Below are positions 1-6,512 of a stretch of 7,579 nucleotides of DNA, piece after piece; within the stretch, counting starts at the first letter, position 1, and every line of letters starts with the position of its first letter. Position numbers and translations under genes: made by a program. Under the pieces are notes generated by a model. The model was not told the origin of the DNA. It worked only from the letters and a program-made list of their open reading frames with translations, and did not search any database. This stretch comes from Gammaproteobacteria bacterium (GTDB lineage: Bacteria; Pseudomonadota; Gammaproteobacteria; Pseudomonadales; Pseudomonadaceae). Where the stretch lies: positions 1-7,579 of the forward strand of contig JAAZJF010000112.1 in NCBI GenBank assembly GCA_012800475.1. The letters run 5' to 3'.

Positions 1-1125
1 CCATTACTCACTCAGCTATCCAGCACAAGTGATGCAGGCTTTGGCTTAGCTCTGCAACGGGTGCAACGTAGCGATGATCAAAGCTTGCAGGCCATGCTGC
101 AATTAATGCGCAGTCAATCCGTTGAACAGGCCACGCGCGCACTGCCCAAACTCAACCTGTTAGCCGCCAACGCACTCTTGGCCGATGCGCAGCATATTGC
201 TTGGCAAGTGACCGGCACCTACCCCAATCGCCGCAACAGTCGCGGTTTGCTGCCAACTGCCGGTTGGGACAGCTCAATTGCTTGGGAAGGCTATGCCGAC
301 TCCATGCTCTACCCCTACGATCAAGACCCGCCCCAAGGCTGGCTTAGTGCAGCCAATCAGCGTTTAACCCAACCCGGCTACGGCATGCAATTGTCAAATT
401 CTTGGGCTAACCCAGAACGGGCAGAAAACCTCGCTGCACAACTGACACGCAAGCCCGTTGCCGCCAGCCTCGCTTTAACAGGCCCAACACAGTCACGCCC
501 ATGGCTGATCACTCAACTGCAACAGATGCTCAGCAGCGCGGGTATGTCTGCAGCCTTGCAGCAAGCAATGGCTCAATTATCTGCAGCCCAGCGTGCTGCT
601 GCACAGACTGCTTTGCGTGATATGTTAGCTATTAACCCGCAGCAACCCCTATCGGCAACCCAAGCGCACAAGCTCAATCATCTGCTTGCGCAAAGCCAAG
701 AGCACATCAATCAACTGGCGATTAAAGCACTGCCCAGCAGTGTGCAGCAGGCCTTTATGCGTACGCAACAGCGGGGTTACGCGGCGGGACTTGATCATAT
801 ACTCGGCCGTGATGACAGCTCATTCTGGCAAACCAGCGGCACCAGCAAAGCGCAATTTATTCTTAAGCATTTACTCAGTAATACAACACCCAGCGCCAGC
901 CAACAGACTGAAACTGCACGCCCTACCCATACTTTTATTGTGGACTTTTCACGCAAAACACCAGTATCAGCCGTCAGCTTTACCAGCCAAACAGACAACC
1001 CACACAGCGCATATTTTCCCCTAGCACCGCAAGCCACTGGCCGTGCCTATCCATTGCCCATCATCTATCGCGATATCAAAACGGTCTACGGTCAACAGCG
1101 CTTAACCCTGCTACCTGCACCCTAA
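1..1125 (+). CDS. Penicillin acylase family (S45) hydrolase, C-terminal half, 5' end outside window
   Basis: The frame is open from base 1, so the GTG at 61 is only an internal codon and the true start lies upstream. The 374 visible residues are the C-terminal half of a family usually near 800 residues, whose precursor is cut into alpha and beta chains with an N-terminal catalytic Ser on beta; that Ser is not in view. Family features seen, in order: a 'GLLPTAGWD..IAWEGY' stretch (about residues 82-98), then 'PPQGWLSAANQR' (110-121), whose Asn matches the position of the oxyanion-hole Asn in family members, then 'LSNSWANPERAENL' (131-144) with the conserved Trp and Arg. A helical region rich in Ala and Gln follows, and near the end 'DFS' with 'QTDNPHSAYF' replaces the usual Gly-Gln-Ser-Gly-Asn-Pro type motif. 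Members cleave amide bonds, including acyl-homoserine lactones and penicillins, normally in the periplasm. The substrate cannot be told from this part. Family call is fairly sure; function is not. Confidence 0.82.
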   Translation, partial: PLLTQLSSTSDAGFGLALQRVQRSDDQSLQAMLQLMRSQSVEQATRALPKLNLLAANALLADAQHIAWQVTGTYPNRRNSRGLLPTAGWDSSIAWEGYADSMLYPYDQDPPQGWLSAANQRLTQPGYGMQLSNSWANPERAENLAAQLTRKPVAASLALTGPTQSRPWLITQLQQMLSSAGMSAALQQAMAQLSAAQRAAAQTALRDMLAINPQQPLSATQAHKLNHLLAQSQEHINQLAIKALPSSVQQAFMRTQQRGYAAGLDHILGRDDSSFWQTSGTSKAQFILKHLLSNTTPSASQQTETARPTHTFIVDFSRKTPVSAVSFTSQTDNPHSAYFPLAPQATGRAYPLPIIYRDIKTVYGQQRLTLLPAP

Positions 1126-1147
1126 ACGGACGCAGAATACACCAACA

Positions 1148-1167
1148 CCCATGCAGCAATGCATGGG
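1148..1167 (+). terminator. Hairpin downstream of the acylase gene, possible terminator
   Basis: A perfect 8-pair stem (1148-1155 with 1160-1167) closes a GCAA loop, beginning 22 bases after the acylase stop codon. As plus-strand RNA the loop is a GNRA tetraloop, which is unusually stable, so the + transcript is the likelier user. No T-run follows, so it is not a classic intrinsic terminator. It may stabilise the 3' end or assist factor-dependent termination. Confidence 0.45.
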
Positions 1168-1226
1168 TCCAGTCCACGGTGCGCAACCACTTTTAGAGTC
1201 GACTGAGTTATCAAGCTCGCGTAAGA

Positions 1227-1243
1227 CCTCGCACTTTGCGAGG
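1227..1243 (-). terminator. Hairpin just past the exporter operon, possible terminator
   Basis: A perfect 7-pair stem (1227-1233 with 1237-1243) with a 3-base loop starts 3 bases after the TGA of the leftward ATPase gene. On the minus strand the stem is followed by TCTTACG, only weakly T-rich. Its position at the end of a compact operon facing a convergent gene favours a role in ending or protecting the transcript. Termination efficiency cannot be judged by eye. Confidence 0.4.
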
Positions 1244-1246
1244 CTA

Positions 1247-1999
1247 TCAAACAAACAAAGCCGGTAAATCAGCCGAAGCGCCATCATAAACCACGCGCCC
1301 ATCACTCAAACGGATGGTGCGTGGGCAGCGCGAGCTTAAGCGTGGGTCATGGGTAACAATCACAATGGCGCATTGATGCTCAAGGTTAAAGCGCTCAAAT
1401 AAGCGAAACACTTCATCAGCGGTTTGCGTATCTAAGTTACCCGTTGGCTCATCGGCTAAAATCAGTGCGGGGCGTGTGACCAGCGCTCGAGCAATCGCCA
1501 CCCGCTGCTGTTGCCCGCCGGATAAACGATTGGTGGGCTGGCGCATATATTGGGCCAAGCCCACTTCGTTTAATAAATACTCAGCATAGGCCGTTTGCTC
1601 AGCCGATGGCTTACCGTAGCGCAGCATCAAGGGCATCAGCACATTATCCAGCACACTAAAAGCACTGATCAAGTGATGAAACTGAAACACAAAACCAATG
1701 GATTCACTGCGCAACTGCGTGCGCTGCTGCTCGTTTAAACCTTGGGTTAAATGCCCTTGAATGCGCAGTTCACCCGATGAGCTGACATCCAATAAACCCA
1801 TCACATTAAGCAGCGTACTCTTACCCGAGCCAGAGGTGCCGACTAACGCCACTAACTCACCACGGCTGACCTGCAAGGAAATATCATGCAGCACATGATT
1901 TTCCAGTGGTGTGCCGGTATTAAAAATTTTATTGAGCTGATCGAGCTGCAACACCACTTGCTGCTGTGCGCTGTGTTGTAAATCCAAAGTTTTAGACAT
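1247..1999 (-). CDS. ABC transporter ATP-binding subunit, LolD/MacB type
   Basis: This 250-residue protein is the cytoplasmic ATPase of the exporter encoded with the two genes upstream. All nucleotide-binding motifs are intact: Walker A GTSGSGKST (54-62), Q-loop Gln106, signature LSGGQ (159-163), Walker B LILADE (179-184) with catalytic Glu184, D-loop around Leu189-Asp190, and switch His217. Length and sequence style ('VLHDISLQV', 'SGSGKSTLLNVMGLLD', 'ADEPTGNLD') place it in the LolD/MacB/FtsE branch, which powers mechanotransmission-type exporters rather than classical pumps. The ATG at 1999 is chosen because it overlaps the permease stop by 8 bases and begins the conserved part; the frame stays open upstream but that stretch encodes the permease C-terminus. 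No good Shine-Dalgarno sequence precedes it, so translation is probably coupled to the permease. The name LolD is avoided because a HlyD-type adaptor accompanies it, as in MacAB or DevBCA systems. Confidence 0.93.
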   Translation of the reverse strand: MSKTLDLQHSAQQQVVLQLDQLNKIFNTGTPLENHVLHDISLQVSRGELVALVGTSGSGKSTLLNVMGLLDVSSSGELRIQGHLTQGLNEQQRTQLRSESIGFVFQFHHLISAFSVLDNVLMPLMLRYGKPSAEQTAYAEYLLNEVGLAQYMRQPTNRLSGGQQQRVAIARALVTRPALILADEPTGNLDTQTADEVFRLFERFNLEHQCAIVIVTHDPRLSSRCPRTIRLSDGRVVYDGASADLPALFV

Positions 2000-3233
2000 A
2001 GCGAATCGCCACCGCCGGATCATATTGTGCAGCACGACGCGCCGGCACCATGGCAGCAATCACACCAGCGGCTGTGGCAATCACAATGGCTGACACCAGC
2101 ATCGACGGCTCCAAGCGAATCACAAACAAGCGCTCACCTAAATTATTGAACACCTGCACCAAGCTAAACCCAACCAACACGCCCAGCATCGAACCGGCTA
2201 AACCCAGTACGCCACCCTGCAGCAAAAACACCCGCAAGATCTGCTGTTGCGAGCTGCCCATGGCACGTAAAATCCCGATTTCACGGGTGCGCTGCACCAC
2301 ACTCACAGCCAAGACACTGGCAATCCCAAAAATCACTGATAAGGCGACAAAAACGCGAATCATTTGTGTGGTCATGGTTTGCGAGCGCAAGGCATTGAGC
2401 AGTTGGCTGTTACTTTCCATCCAACTTTGCACATGCAATCCTGTTAGCTGACTTAAACGCTGCGCCCAGTATTGCGCGGTAAAGACATCGGTTATTTTCA
2501 ACTCTAAAATTGTAATACCGCCAGGCAAATTTAATAGCGATTGCGCCTGTTTTAGGTCCGTATACACATAACGGCTGTCCAGCTCGCGCACGCCCAATTC
2601 AAAGATGCCCGCCACATCCATCACTGTTTGACGATTATCACCCGCATCCAAACGCAGCTTATCACCCGCGCGCAGGCCCAGATCCTCGGCCAACTGGTGG
2701 CCAATCAGCACATTATTAGCGCCCACACTAAAGCGCCCTTCTTGCAGATATTCTTCCAGCTCGATAATGCCTTTATAGCGCTGAGGATCAATGCCCATAA
2801 TGGCCACCGAGGCCCGCGCGTTACCTTTTTGTGCAAAGGCCGGACCTGAAATCAGTGGCGAGACGGTATTTAACGCAGGGTATTGATCCAAGGTATCACG
2901 CACTTCTTGCCAGTTATGAATGGTTTGTAGATTTTGCGCGCGCGGACTTTCCAGCGCCCAAATATAACGGCCCTCTGGCGTGGCAGAAAAATTATTGTGC
3001 TGGCGTGTGGCTTCAATGCGGATATGGGCTTGCGTGCCCAAAGTTCGCTCAATCACATTATTTTGCAAACCCATCATCAGCGCGGTGATAAACACAATTA
3101 CCGCCGCACCGACAGAAATCGCCACACTGATCAATAAAGTTTGTAACGGATTATCAGCCAGAAAACGCAGCGCAATGCGCCACTCAATCCACACAGACTG
3201 ACGTAATCGCTGCGCGCGGCTAACGAATGACAT
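1992..3233 (-). CDS. ABC transporter permease, FtsX/LolC-like
   Basis: The 413-residue protein has the MacB/LolC layout: one N-terminal membrane helix (about 32-55), a large periplasmic domain (56-290) and three C-terminal helices (about 293-315, 337-362 and 378-400). The cytoplasmic loop 'QRTREIGILRAMGSSQQQILR' region (314-334) and the ending 'ARRAAQYDPAVAIRY' (398-412) are hallmarks of FtsX-domain permeases. 'LGTQAHIRIE' (65-74) resembles the LolC/LolE region just after helix 1. It would dimerise and, driven by the ATPase, push substrate through the adaptor. The start at 3233 is the first ATG giving a normal N-terminus; longer versions run into the adaptor coding sequence. It overlaps the adaptor gene by 14 bases and the ATPase gene by 8, with a weak GCAGG ribosome site. 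Substrate is unknown: lipoproteins, lipids, macrolides and peptides are all precedents in the family. Confidence 0.9.
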   Translation of the reverse strand: MSFVSRAQRLRQSVWIEWRIALRFLADNPLQTLLISVAISVGAAVIVFITALMMGLQNNVIERTLGTQAHIRIEATRQHNNFSATPEGRYIWALESPRAQNLQTIHNWQEVRDTLDQYPALNTVSPLISGPAFAQKGNARASVAIMGIDPQRYKGIIELEEYLQEGRFSVGANNVLIGHQLAEDLGLRAGDKLRLDAGDNRQTVMDVAGIFELGVRELDSRYVYTDLKQAQSLLNLPGGITILELKITDVFTAQYWAQRLSQLTGLHVQSWMESNSQLLNALRSQTMTTQMIRVFVALSVIFGIASVLAVSVVQRTREIGILRAMGSSQQQILRVFLLQGGVLGLAGSMLGVLVGFSLVQVFNNLGERLFVIRLEPSMLVSAIVIATAAGVIAAMVPARRAAQYDPAVAIRYV

Positions 3234-4428
3234 GCGGCGCCTGCTCAAAACGTACACGCGCACGCTGCCCATCACTGAGCTGATCCGCTTGCACCACCAC
3301 ATCACCGGCCGCTAAACCAGCGACGATTTCACTGTGGGTCATATTACGCAAACCCAACTCCACATCCACAGCGGCAACGGTGCCCGCCTGCCAACGCAAC
3401 ACCTGCATGGGTCCATTGGCTGCATCGACGAGATAGTCATTGGGCAAAACCAAAGTATTATCACGCTGGGCGGCAATGATATTGGCGGACACGGTCATAC
3501 CTTGTAAAAAAGTATGCTGCGCCTGAGATTCATCCGCCAGCACACTGATATGCACATCAATGGTGCCGCGTGTGCTATCCACTGCTGGCGCAATAAAGCT
3601 GACCACGCCAGGCACACTCTGCTGCGGCCAGGCATCGGCAATCAGTTCAACGGGTTGCTGCAATTGCAGCGGGGCGAAGTTTTTCTCATCCAGCGCCACC
3701 ACCACCTCTAAACCATCGCGCACTTGGCCTGTTGCATCGACACTTTCACTGCGGGCGATTTCTAGCAAGATTTTACTGGGCTGCACTAAATCACCCGGCT
3801 CCACGTTACGGGTTTGCACGCGACCGGCAAAGGGGGCGTAAATGCGTGTTTTACCCAACTCTGCAGTAGCGCTGTCAATGCGTTGCTGTAATAAGCGCTC
3901 TTCAGTTTTGCCTACTGCCAAGGAGTCCGCAGTCAGTTGTGCGCGGGTCAAAGCGCTTTTGCTATTGAGTTCAATGCGCTGTGCTTGTTCAACTTGCTCA
4001 ACGGAAATCACACCCTTAGCTGACAAGGCTTCGCGCCGACGTGCCTCACGACTGGCTTGACGCAGATTATCACGCGCTTCAAGCAAGGCCGCTTGCGCTT
4101 GCGGACGGCTGACATATTGCAATTGCTGCAATGCCGTCTGCGCCTGAGCTAAGCGGGCTTGTAAGTCATCGGCATTGAGTTCAAGCAGCAAGTCACCCTG
4201 CTCTACGCGATCACCTTCACGCACATGACGGGCGATCACTGTGGCGGTGATTTCACTACCAATACGCGCCAGCGATTGATAACGCACCTCACCACTGGCC
4301 ACAATGCGTAACTCCAGCGGCATCGGCTCAACCGTGAGCGCTAGCACCACCGGACCACGCCATTTTTGCACACCAATTAAGGCCGCTACGCAAAGCCCAG
4401 CAAGTATAATTCCATAGACAATGCGCAT
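3220..4428 (-). CDS. HlyD/MacA-type periplasmic adaptor (membrane fusion protein) of the ABC exporter
   Basis: This 402-residue protein links the inner-membrane permease to an outer-membrane channel. It has one N-terminal membrane anchor (about 4-20), a first half of a lipoyl-like domain (about 55-85, 'VREGDRVEQGDLLLEL'), a long alpha-hairpin (about 86-195, rich in Ala, Gln, Leu and Arg), the second lipoyl half ('TRIYAPFAGRVQTRNVEPGDLV', 194-215), then beta-barrel and membrane-proximal domains. At the hairpin tip Arg131, Leu135 and Ser142 fit the RLS motif (R-x3-L-x6-S) known from AcrA- and MacA-type adaptors that bind TolC-type channels. No outer-membrane channel gene is present in the window, so it probably shares one encoded elsewhere. 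ATG 4428 has a GAGG site with 5 bases between it and the start. It lies 21 bases after cvfB and overlaps the permease gene, so the three transporter genes are surely co-transcribed. Confidence 0.92.
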   Translation of the reverse strand: MRIVYGIILAGLCVAALIGVQKWRGPVVLALTVEPMPLELRIVASGEVRYQSLARIGSEITATVIARHVREGDRVEQGDLLLELNADDLQARLAQAQTALQQLQYVSRPQAQAALLEARDNLRQASREARRREALSAKGVISVEQVEQAQRIELNSKSALTRAQLTADSLAVGKTEERLLQQRIDSATAELGKTRIYAPFAGRVQTRNVEPGDLVQPSKILLEIARSESVDATGQVRDGLEVVVALDEKNFAPLQLQQPVELIADAWPQQSVPGVVSFIAPAVDSTRGTIDVHISVLADESQAQHTFLQGMTVSANIIAAQRDNTLVLPNDYLVDAANGPMQVLRWQAGTVAAVDVELGLRNMTHSEIVAGLAAGDVVVQADQLSDGQRARVRFEQAPHVIR

Positions 4429-4449
4429 ATCAACCTCGTTAAAACAGCA

Positions 4450-5286
4450 CTACACCAGTTCGATTGCATCTGGCAAGATTCGAATAATACCGTGCTTATA
4501 CAGCCCGCCAATGGCTTTCTTAAAGTTGCCCTTACTCACGCCAAAGGTTTGTGCGATCAAGGGTGCTGGGCTTTTATCGCTTAACTCTAAACGCCCTTGA
4601 TTGGCATCGAGCTTGGCTAAAATAGCTTCACTGAGCGCATCACGCAGTTCTTGACCTTGAGGCTGTAGGCTGAGGTTAATTAAGCCGTCATCACGGATTT
4701 CACGAATAAAACCACGCTCTTGCATACCGCCACGTAAGAACTTAAAGGCTTCATTTTTATGAATTAAACCCCAGTGCTTACCGTTAATAATGGCTTTAAA
4801 ACCTAAGTCAGTCGCTTCAGCCACTAACAGATCCACTTCCTCGCCCACGCTATATTCAGCAGGCACTTGATCTAAATAACGATCCAGTCGCGCTGTTGCA
4901 GTAATGCGCTTAGTGCGCTCATCAATATAGGCGTAGACCACACAGTAGTCGCCTTCTTGCAAAGGACGCTTTTCTTCTGAGTGCGGTAGCAGCAAATCTT
5001 TATTAAGACCCCAGTCCAGGAATAAGCCAATCGGGTTAATATCCACAACCTTAAGGCTCGCAAACTCACCTACTTTAATAGTGGGTGTGCGACTGGTGGC
5101 GATAATGCGATCTTCACTGTCGAGATACACAAAGACATTGACCCAGTCTTCATCTTCACAAGGCTCGCCTTTAGGCATTTCACGCCGTGGTAAAAGAATA
5201 TCCCCATCTGGACCACCATCCAAATACACGCCAAAATCAGCCTGTCGAATGACCTGCAGGGTATTCATATCTCCAATCAACGCCAT
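4450..5286 (-). CDS. cvfB: CvfB family S1-domain RNA-binding protein
   Basis: The 278-residue protein has the CvfB (YitL) architecture: three S1-type OB folds at about 3-66, 70-135 and 145-208, and a C-terminal winged helix (about 215-278, ending 'GVSKGNFKKAIGGLYKHGIIRI'). Diagnostic stretches are 'DFGVYLDGGPDGDILLPRRE' (17-36), 'IGLFLDWGLNKDLLLPHSE' (86-104) and 'KAIINGKHWGLIHKNE' (164-179). CvfB was named in Staphylococcus aureus as a conserved virulence factor that binds RNA; in gammaproteobacteria its role is poorly known and I infer only RNA binding. The ATG at 5286 is preferred, with AGAAAGG upstream; the next ATG at 5268 would remove the first strand of S1 domain 1 and its GGAG sits too close. 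The gene heads the leftward block and its stop is 21 bases from the adaptor start. Confidence 0.9.
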   Translation of the reverse strand: MALIGDMNTLQVIRQADFGVYLDGGPDGDILLPRREMPKGEPCEDEDWVNVFVYLDSEDRIIATSRTPTIKVGEFASLKVVDINPIGLFLDWGLNKDLLLPHSEEKRPLQEGDYCVVYAYIDERTKRITATARLDRYLDQVPAEYSVGEEVDLLVAEATDLGFKAIINGKHWGLIHKNEAFKFLRGGMQERGFIREIRDDGLINLSLQPQGQELRDALSEAILAKLDANQGRLELSDKSPAPLIAQTFGVSKGNFKKAIGGLYKHGIIRILPDAIELV

Positions 5287-5323
5287 GCGTATGTACCTTT
5301 CTTGATTAACACTTAAAGAAGCT

Positions 5324-5329
5324 ATTATG
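5324..5329 (-). promoter_or_regulatory. Possible -10 element for the cvfB-exporter operon
   Basis: On the minus strand CATAAT (5/6 match to TATAAT) lies 37 bases before the cvfB start, which would give a leader of about 30 nucleotides. No convincing -35 hexamer is found 16-18 bases further upstream, so the call is weak. It is the best sigma-70-like element in the 158-base gap between cheV and cvfB. I see no clear terminator for cheV and no reading frame in that gap. Confidence 0.3.
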
Positions 5330-5444
5330 CCTGTTTAATAGGCACTCGCGCAGGTTTTAATGCCGCCCCCTAAGCCATCACACCCACGATGCGAGCGCTA
5401 TGACTTAAAAGACTAAGATACAAAGGTGCTGGGCAATGGCGCTG

Positions 5445-6371
5445 TCACTCGTCCAGCAACAGTCGCTCTTCAACCACTTGCGCTAAACGGTCCGGCTGGA
5501 ATTTGGATAAAAAGTTATCGCAACCGACTTTTTTTACCATCGCCGCATTAAAACTGCCCGACAAAGAGGTGTGCATCACCACATACAAGGCTTGCAAGCG
5601 CGGGTCTTTACGAATTTCAGTGGTGAGGCGATAACCATCCATTTCTGGCATTTCCGCATCGGTAATCACCATCAACAGCTTATCGGTAAGCACATGACCC
5701 TCATCGGCCCACTGCTGCAATTGACGCAAACCTTTTAAACCATCGGTGGCTTTGTGCACAATCAAACCCAACTGACCTAATGCATCGGTGAGCTGATTAA
5801 TGGCGACGGTTGAATCATCTACAATCAACACTTCACGCCCACGCGCTTTGGCCAGCACGGGACTGCTGAGGGTTTCAGCCGAAATTTTGGTGTTCATCGG
5901 AATAATTTCAGCCAGCACTTTTTCCACATCAATGATTTCTACAATCGCATCATCGACATTGGTAATAGCCGTTAAATAATGCTGACGTCCCGCAGTACGC
6001 GGCGGCGGCTGAATGGTTTCCCAAGTCAGATTGACAATACGCTCCACATTACCAATCAAAAAGGCTTGAATGGAGCGGTTGTATTCAGTGACGATGACGG
6101 TGCTGTTTTCATCGGGCACCAGCGGGCGCATACCCACGGCCTGAGCTAAATCAATCACCGGAATGGTGCGACCGCGCAAAGTAATCACACCACGCATATG
6201 TGGGTGACGCTGCGGAATTAAAGTTAATTTGGGTAAGCGCACCACTTCTTGCACTTTAAACACGTTGATGGCAAAAAGTTGGCGACCGTGTAGGCGAAAC
6301 ATTAAAATTTCTAAACGGTTTTCACCGACAAGTTGCGTGCGCTGATCAACACTATCAATAAGACTGGCCAT
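5445..6371 (-). CDS. cheV: Chemotaxis coupling protein CheV (CheW domain plus response receiver)
   Basis: The 308-residue protein joins an N-terminal CheW-like domain (about 18-160, with 'FAINVFKVQEVV' at 33-44 and 'HMRGVITLRGRTIPVIDL' at 58-75) to a C-terminal receiver domain (about 180-305). Receiver residues are complete: Asp185-Asp186 for metal binding, Asp238 as phospho-acceptor in 'VITDAEMPEMDGY', Thr268-Ser269, and Lys290 in 'FLSKF'. CheV couples chemoreceptors to the CheA kinase and can be phosphorylated by it, acting as adaptor and probably phosphate sink or adaptation device. The N-terminus 'SVDQRTQLVGENRLEILMFRL' matches the Pseudomonas type. ATG 6371 is chosen over the in-frame GTG at 6380 because AAAAGG lies 8 bases before it and the family begins Met-Ala. 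It stands alone here, away from any other che or fla gene, with its own predicted FliA promoter. Confidence 0.95.
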   Translation of the reverse strand: MASLIDSVDQRTQLVGENRLEILMFRLHGRQLFAINVFKVQEVVRLPKLTLIPQRHPHMRGVITLRGRTIPVIDLAQAVGMRPLVPDENSTVIVTEYNRSIQAFLIGNVERIVNLTWETIQPPPRTAGRQHYLTAITNVDDAIVEIIDVEKVLAEIIPMNTKISAETLSSPVLAKARGREVLIVDDSTVAINQLTDALGQLGLIVHKATDGLKGLRQLQQWADEGHVLTDKLLMVITDAEMPEMDGYRLTTEIRKDPRLQALYVVMHTSLSGSFNAAMVKKVGCDNFLSKFQPDRLAQVVEERLLLDE

Positions 6372-6379
6372 CGATAACA

Positions 6380-6385
6380 CCTTTT
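6380..6385 (-). promoter_or_regulatory. Ribosome binding site fixing the cheV start
   Basis: AAAAGG on the minus strand sits 8 bases before ATG 6371. The alternative GTG start at 6380 would overlap this site, so the ATG is the better start. Confidence 0.6.
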
Positions 6386-6402
6386 AAAAACGATATAAGG
6401 AG

Positions 6403-6429
6403 GTATCGGCCAACTGACGCTAAACATAA
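6403..6429 (-). promoter_or_regulatory. Sigma-28 (FliA) promoter of cheV
   Basis: On the minus strand TTATGTTT (6422-6429) is separated by exactly 11 bases from GCCGATAC (6403-6410). The known flagellar sigma-28 consensus is TAAAGTTT, 11 bases, GCCGATAA: the match is 6/8 and 7/8 with ideal spacing. Transcription would begin near 6396, giving a leader of about 25 nucleotides that keeps the AAAAGG ribosome site. This places cheV among late flagellar and chemotaxis genes. Confidence 0.8.
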
Positions 6430-6458
6430 ATGGGTCGATACTGCTCAGTAGCTTAGTG

Positions 6459-6492
6459 TGCCCAAGGGTCTAAGTAAGCAAACCCCTGGGCA
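6459..6492 (-). terminator. Hairpin between thrH and cheV
   Basis: An 11-pair stem (6459-6469 with 6482-6492), perfect apart from one G-U pair in the minus-strand RNA, encloses a 12-base loop and starts 20 bases after the thrH stop. No T-run follows, so it is not a textbook intrinsic terminator, but its place between the thrH stop and the separate cheV promoter fits ending or trimming of the thrH message. A shorter outer pairing (6431-6436 with 6497-6502) could extend it; that arm lies just upstream of the sigma-28 -35 element. Confidence 0.5.
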
Positions 6493-6512
6493 ACAAGACC
6501 CACTCTATTGAG

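Noticed and set aside
61..63. GTG at 61 as the start of the first gene.
   Set aside because: The frame is open back to base 1, the protein lacks the N-terminal half of its family, and no ribosome site precedes the GTG.
2000..2059. Longer N-terminus for the ATPase starting at 2059.
   Set aside because: The added residues are the permease C-terminus read in another frame; the ATG at 1999 overlapping the permease stop is the normal arrangement.
2050..2451. A 133-codon + strand open frame, and others at 2831-3088 and 3560-3841, inside the exporter genes.
   Set aside because: They lie opposite well-supported conserved genes, read as low-complexity Thr/Pro/Ser/Lys-rich or unpatterned protein, and match no family I recognise.
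3234..3305. Longer N-terminus for the permease starting at 3305.
   Set aside because: It would overlap the conserved end of the adaptor gene by over 80 bases and add an Arg-rich segment atypical for the family.
3220..4428. Possible lipoprotein lipobox in the adaptor N-terminus ('LAGLC', Cys13).
   Set aside because: The residue before Cys is Leu, whereas a lipobox needs Gly, Ala or Ser there. A membrane anchor explains the segment better.
5287..5444. Search for a small gene, riboswitch or cheV terminator in the cheV-cvfB gap.
   Set aside because: No frame with a start and ribosome site, no T-tailed hairpin and no recognisable riboswitch motif were seen.
6391..6408. On the + strand a perfect Shine-Dalgarno-like TAAGGAGGT (6396-6404) in the loop of a 5-pair stem; on the minus strand it mimics the 16S rRNA tail upstream of cheV.
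   Set aside because: The only nearby + strand ATG (6430) gives an 8-codon frame at too great a distance. On the minus strand the motif lies mostly within the -10 to start-site interval of the predicted sigma-28 promoter, so little of it would be in the RNA.
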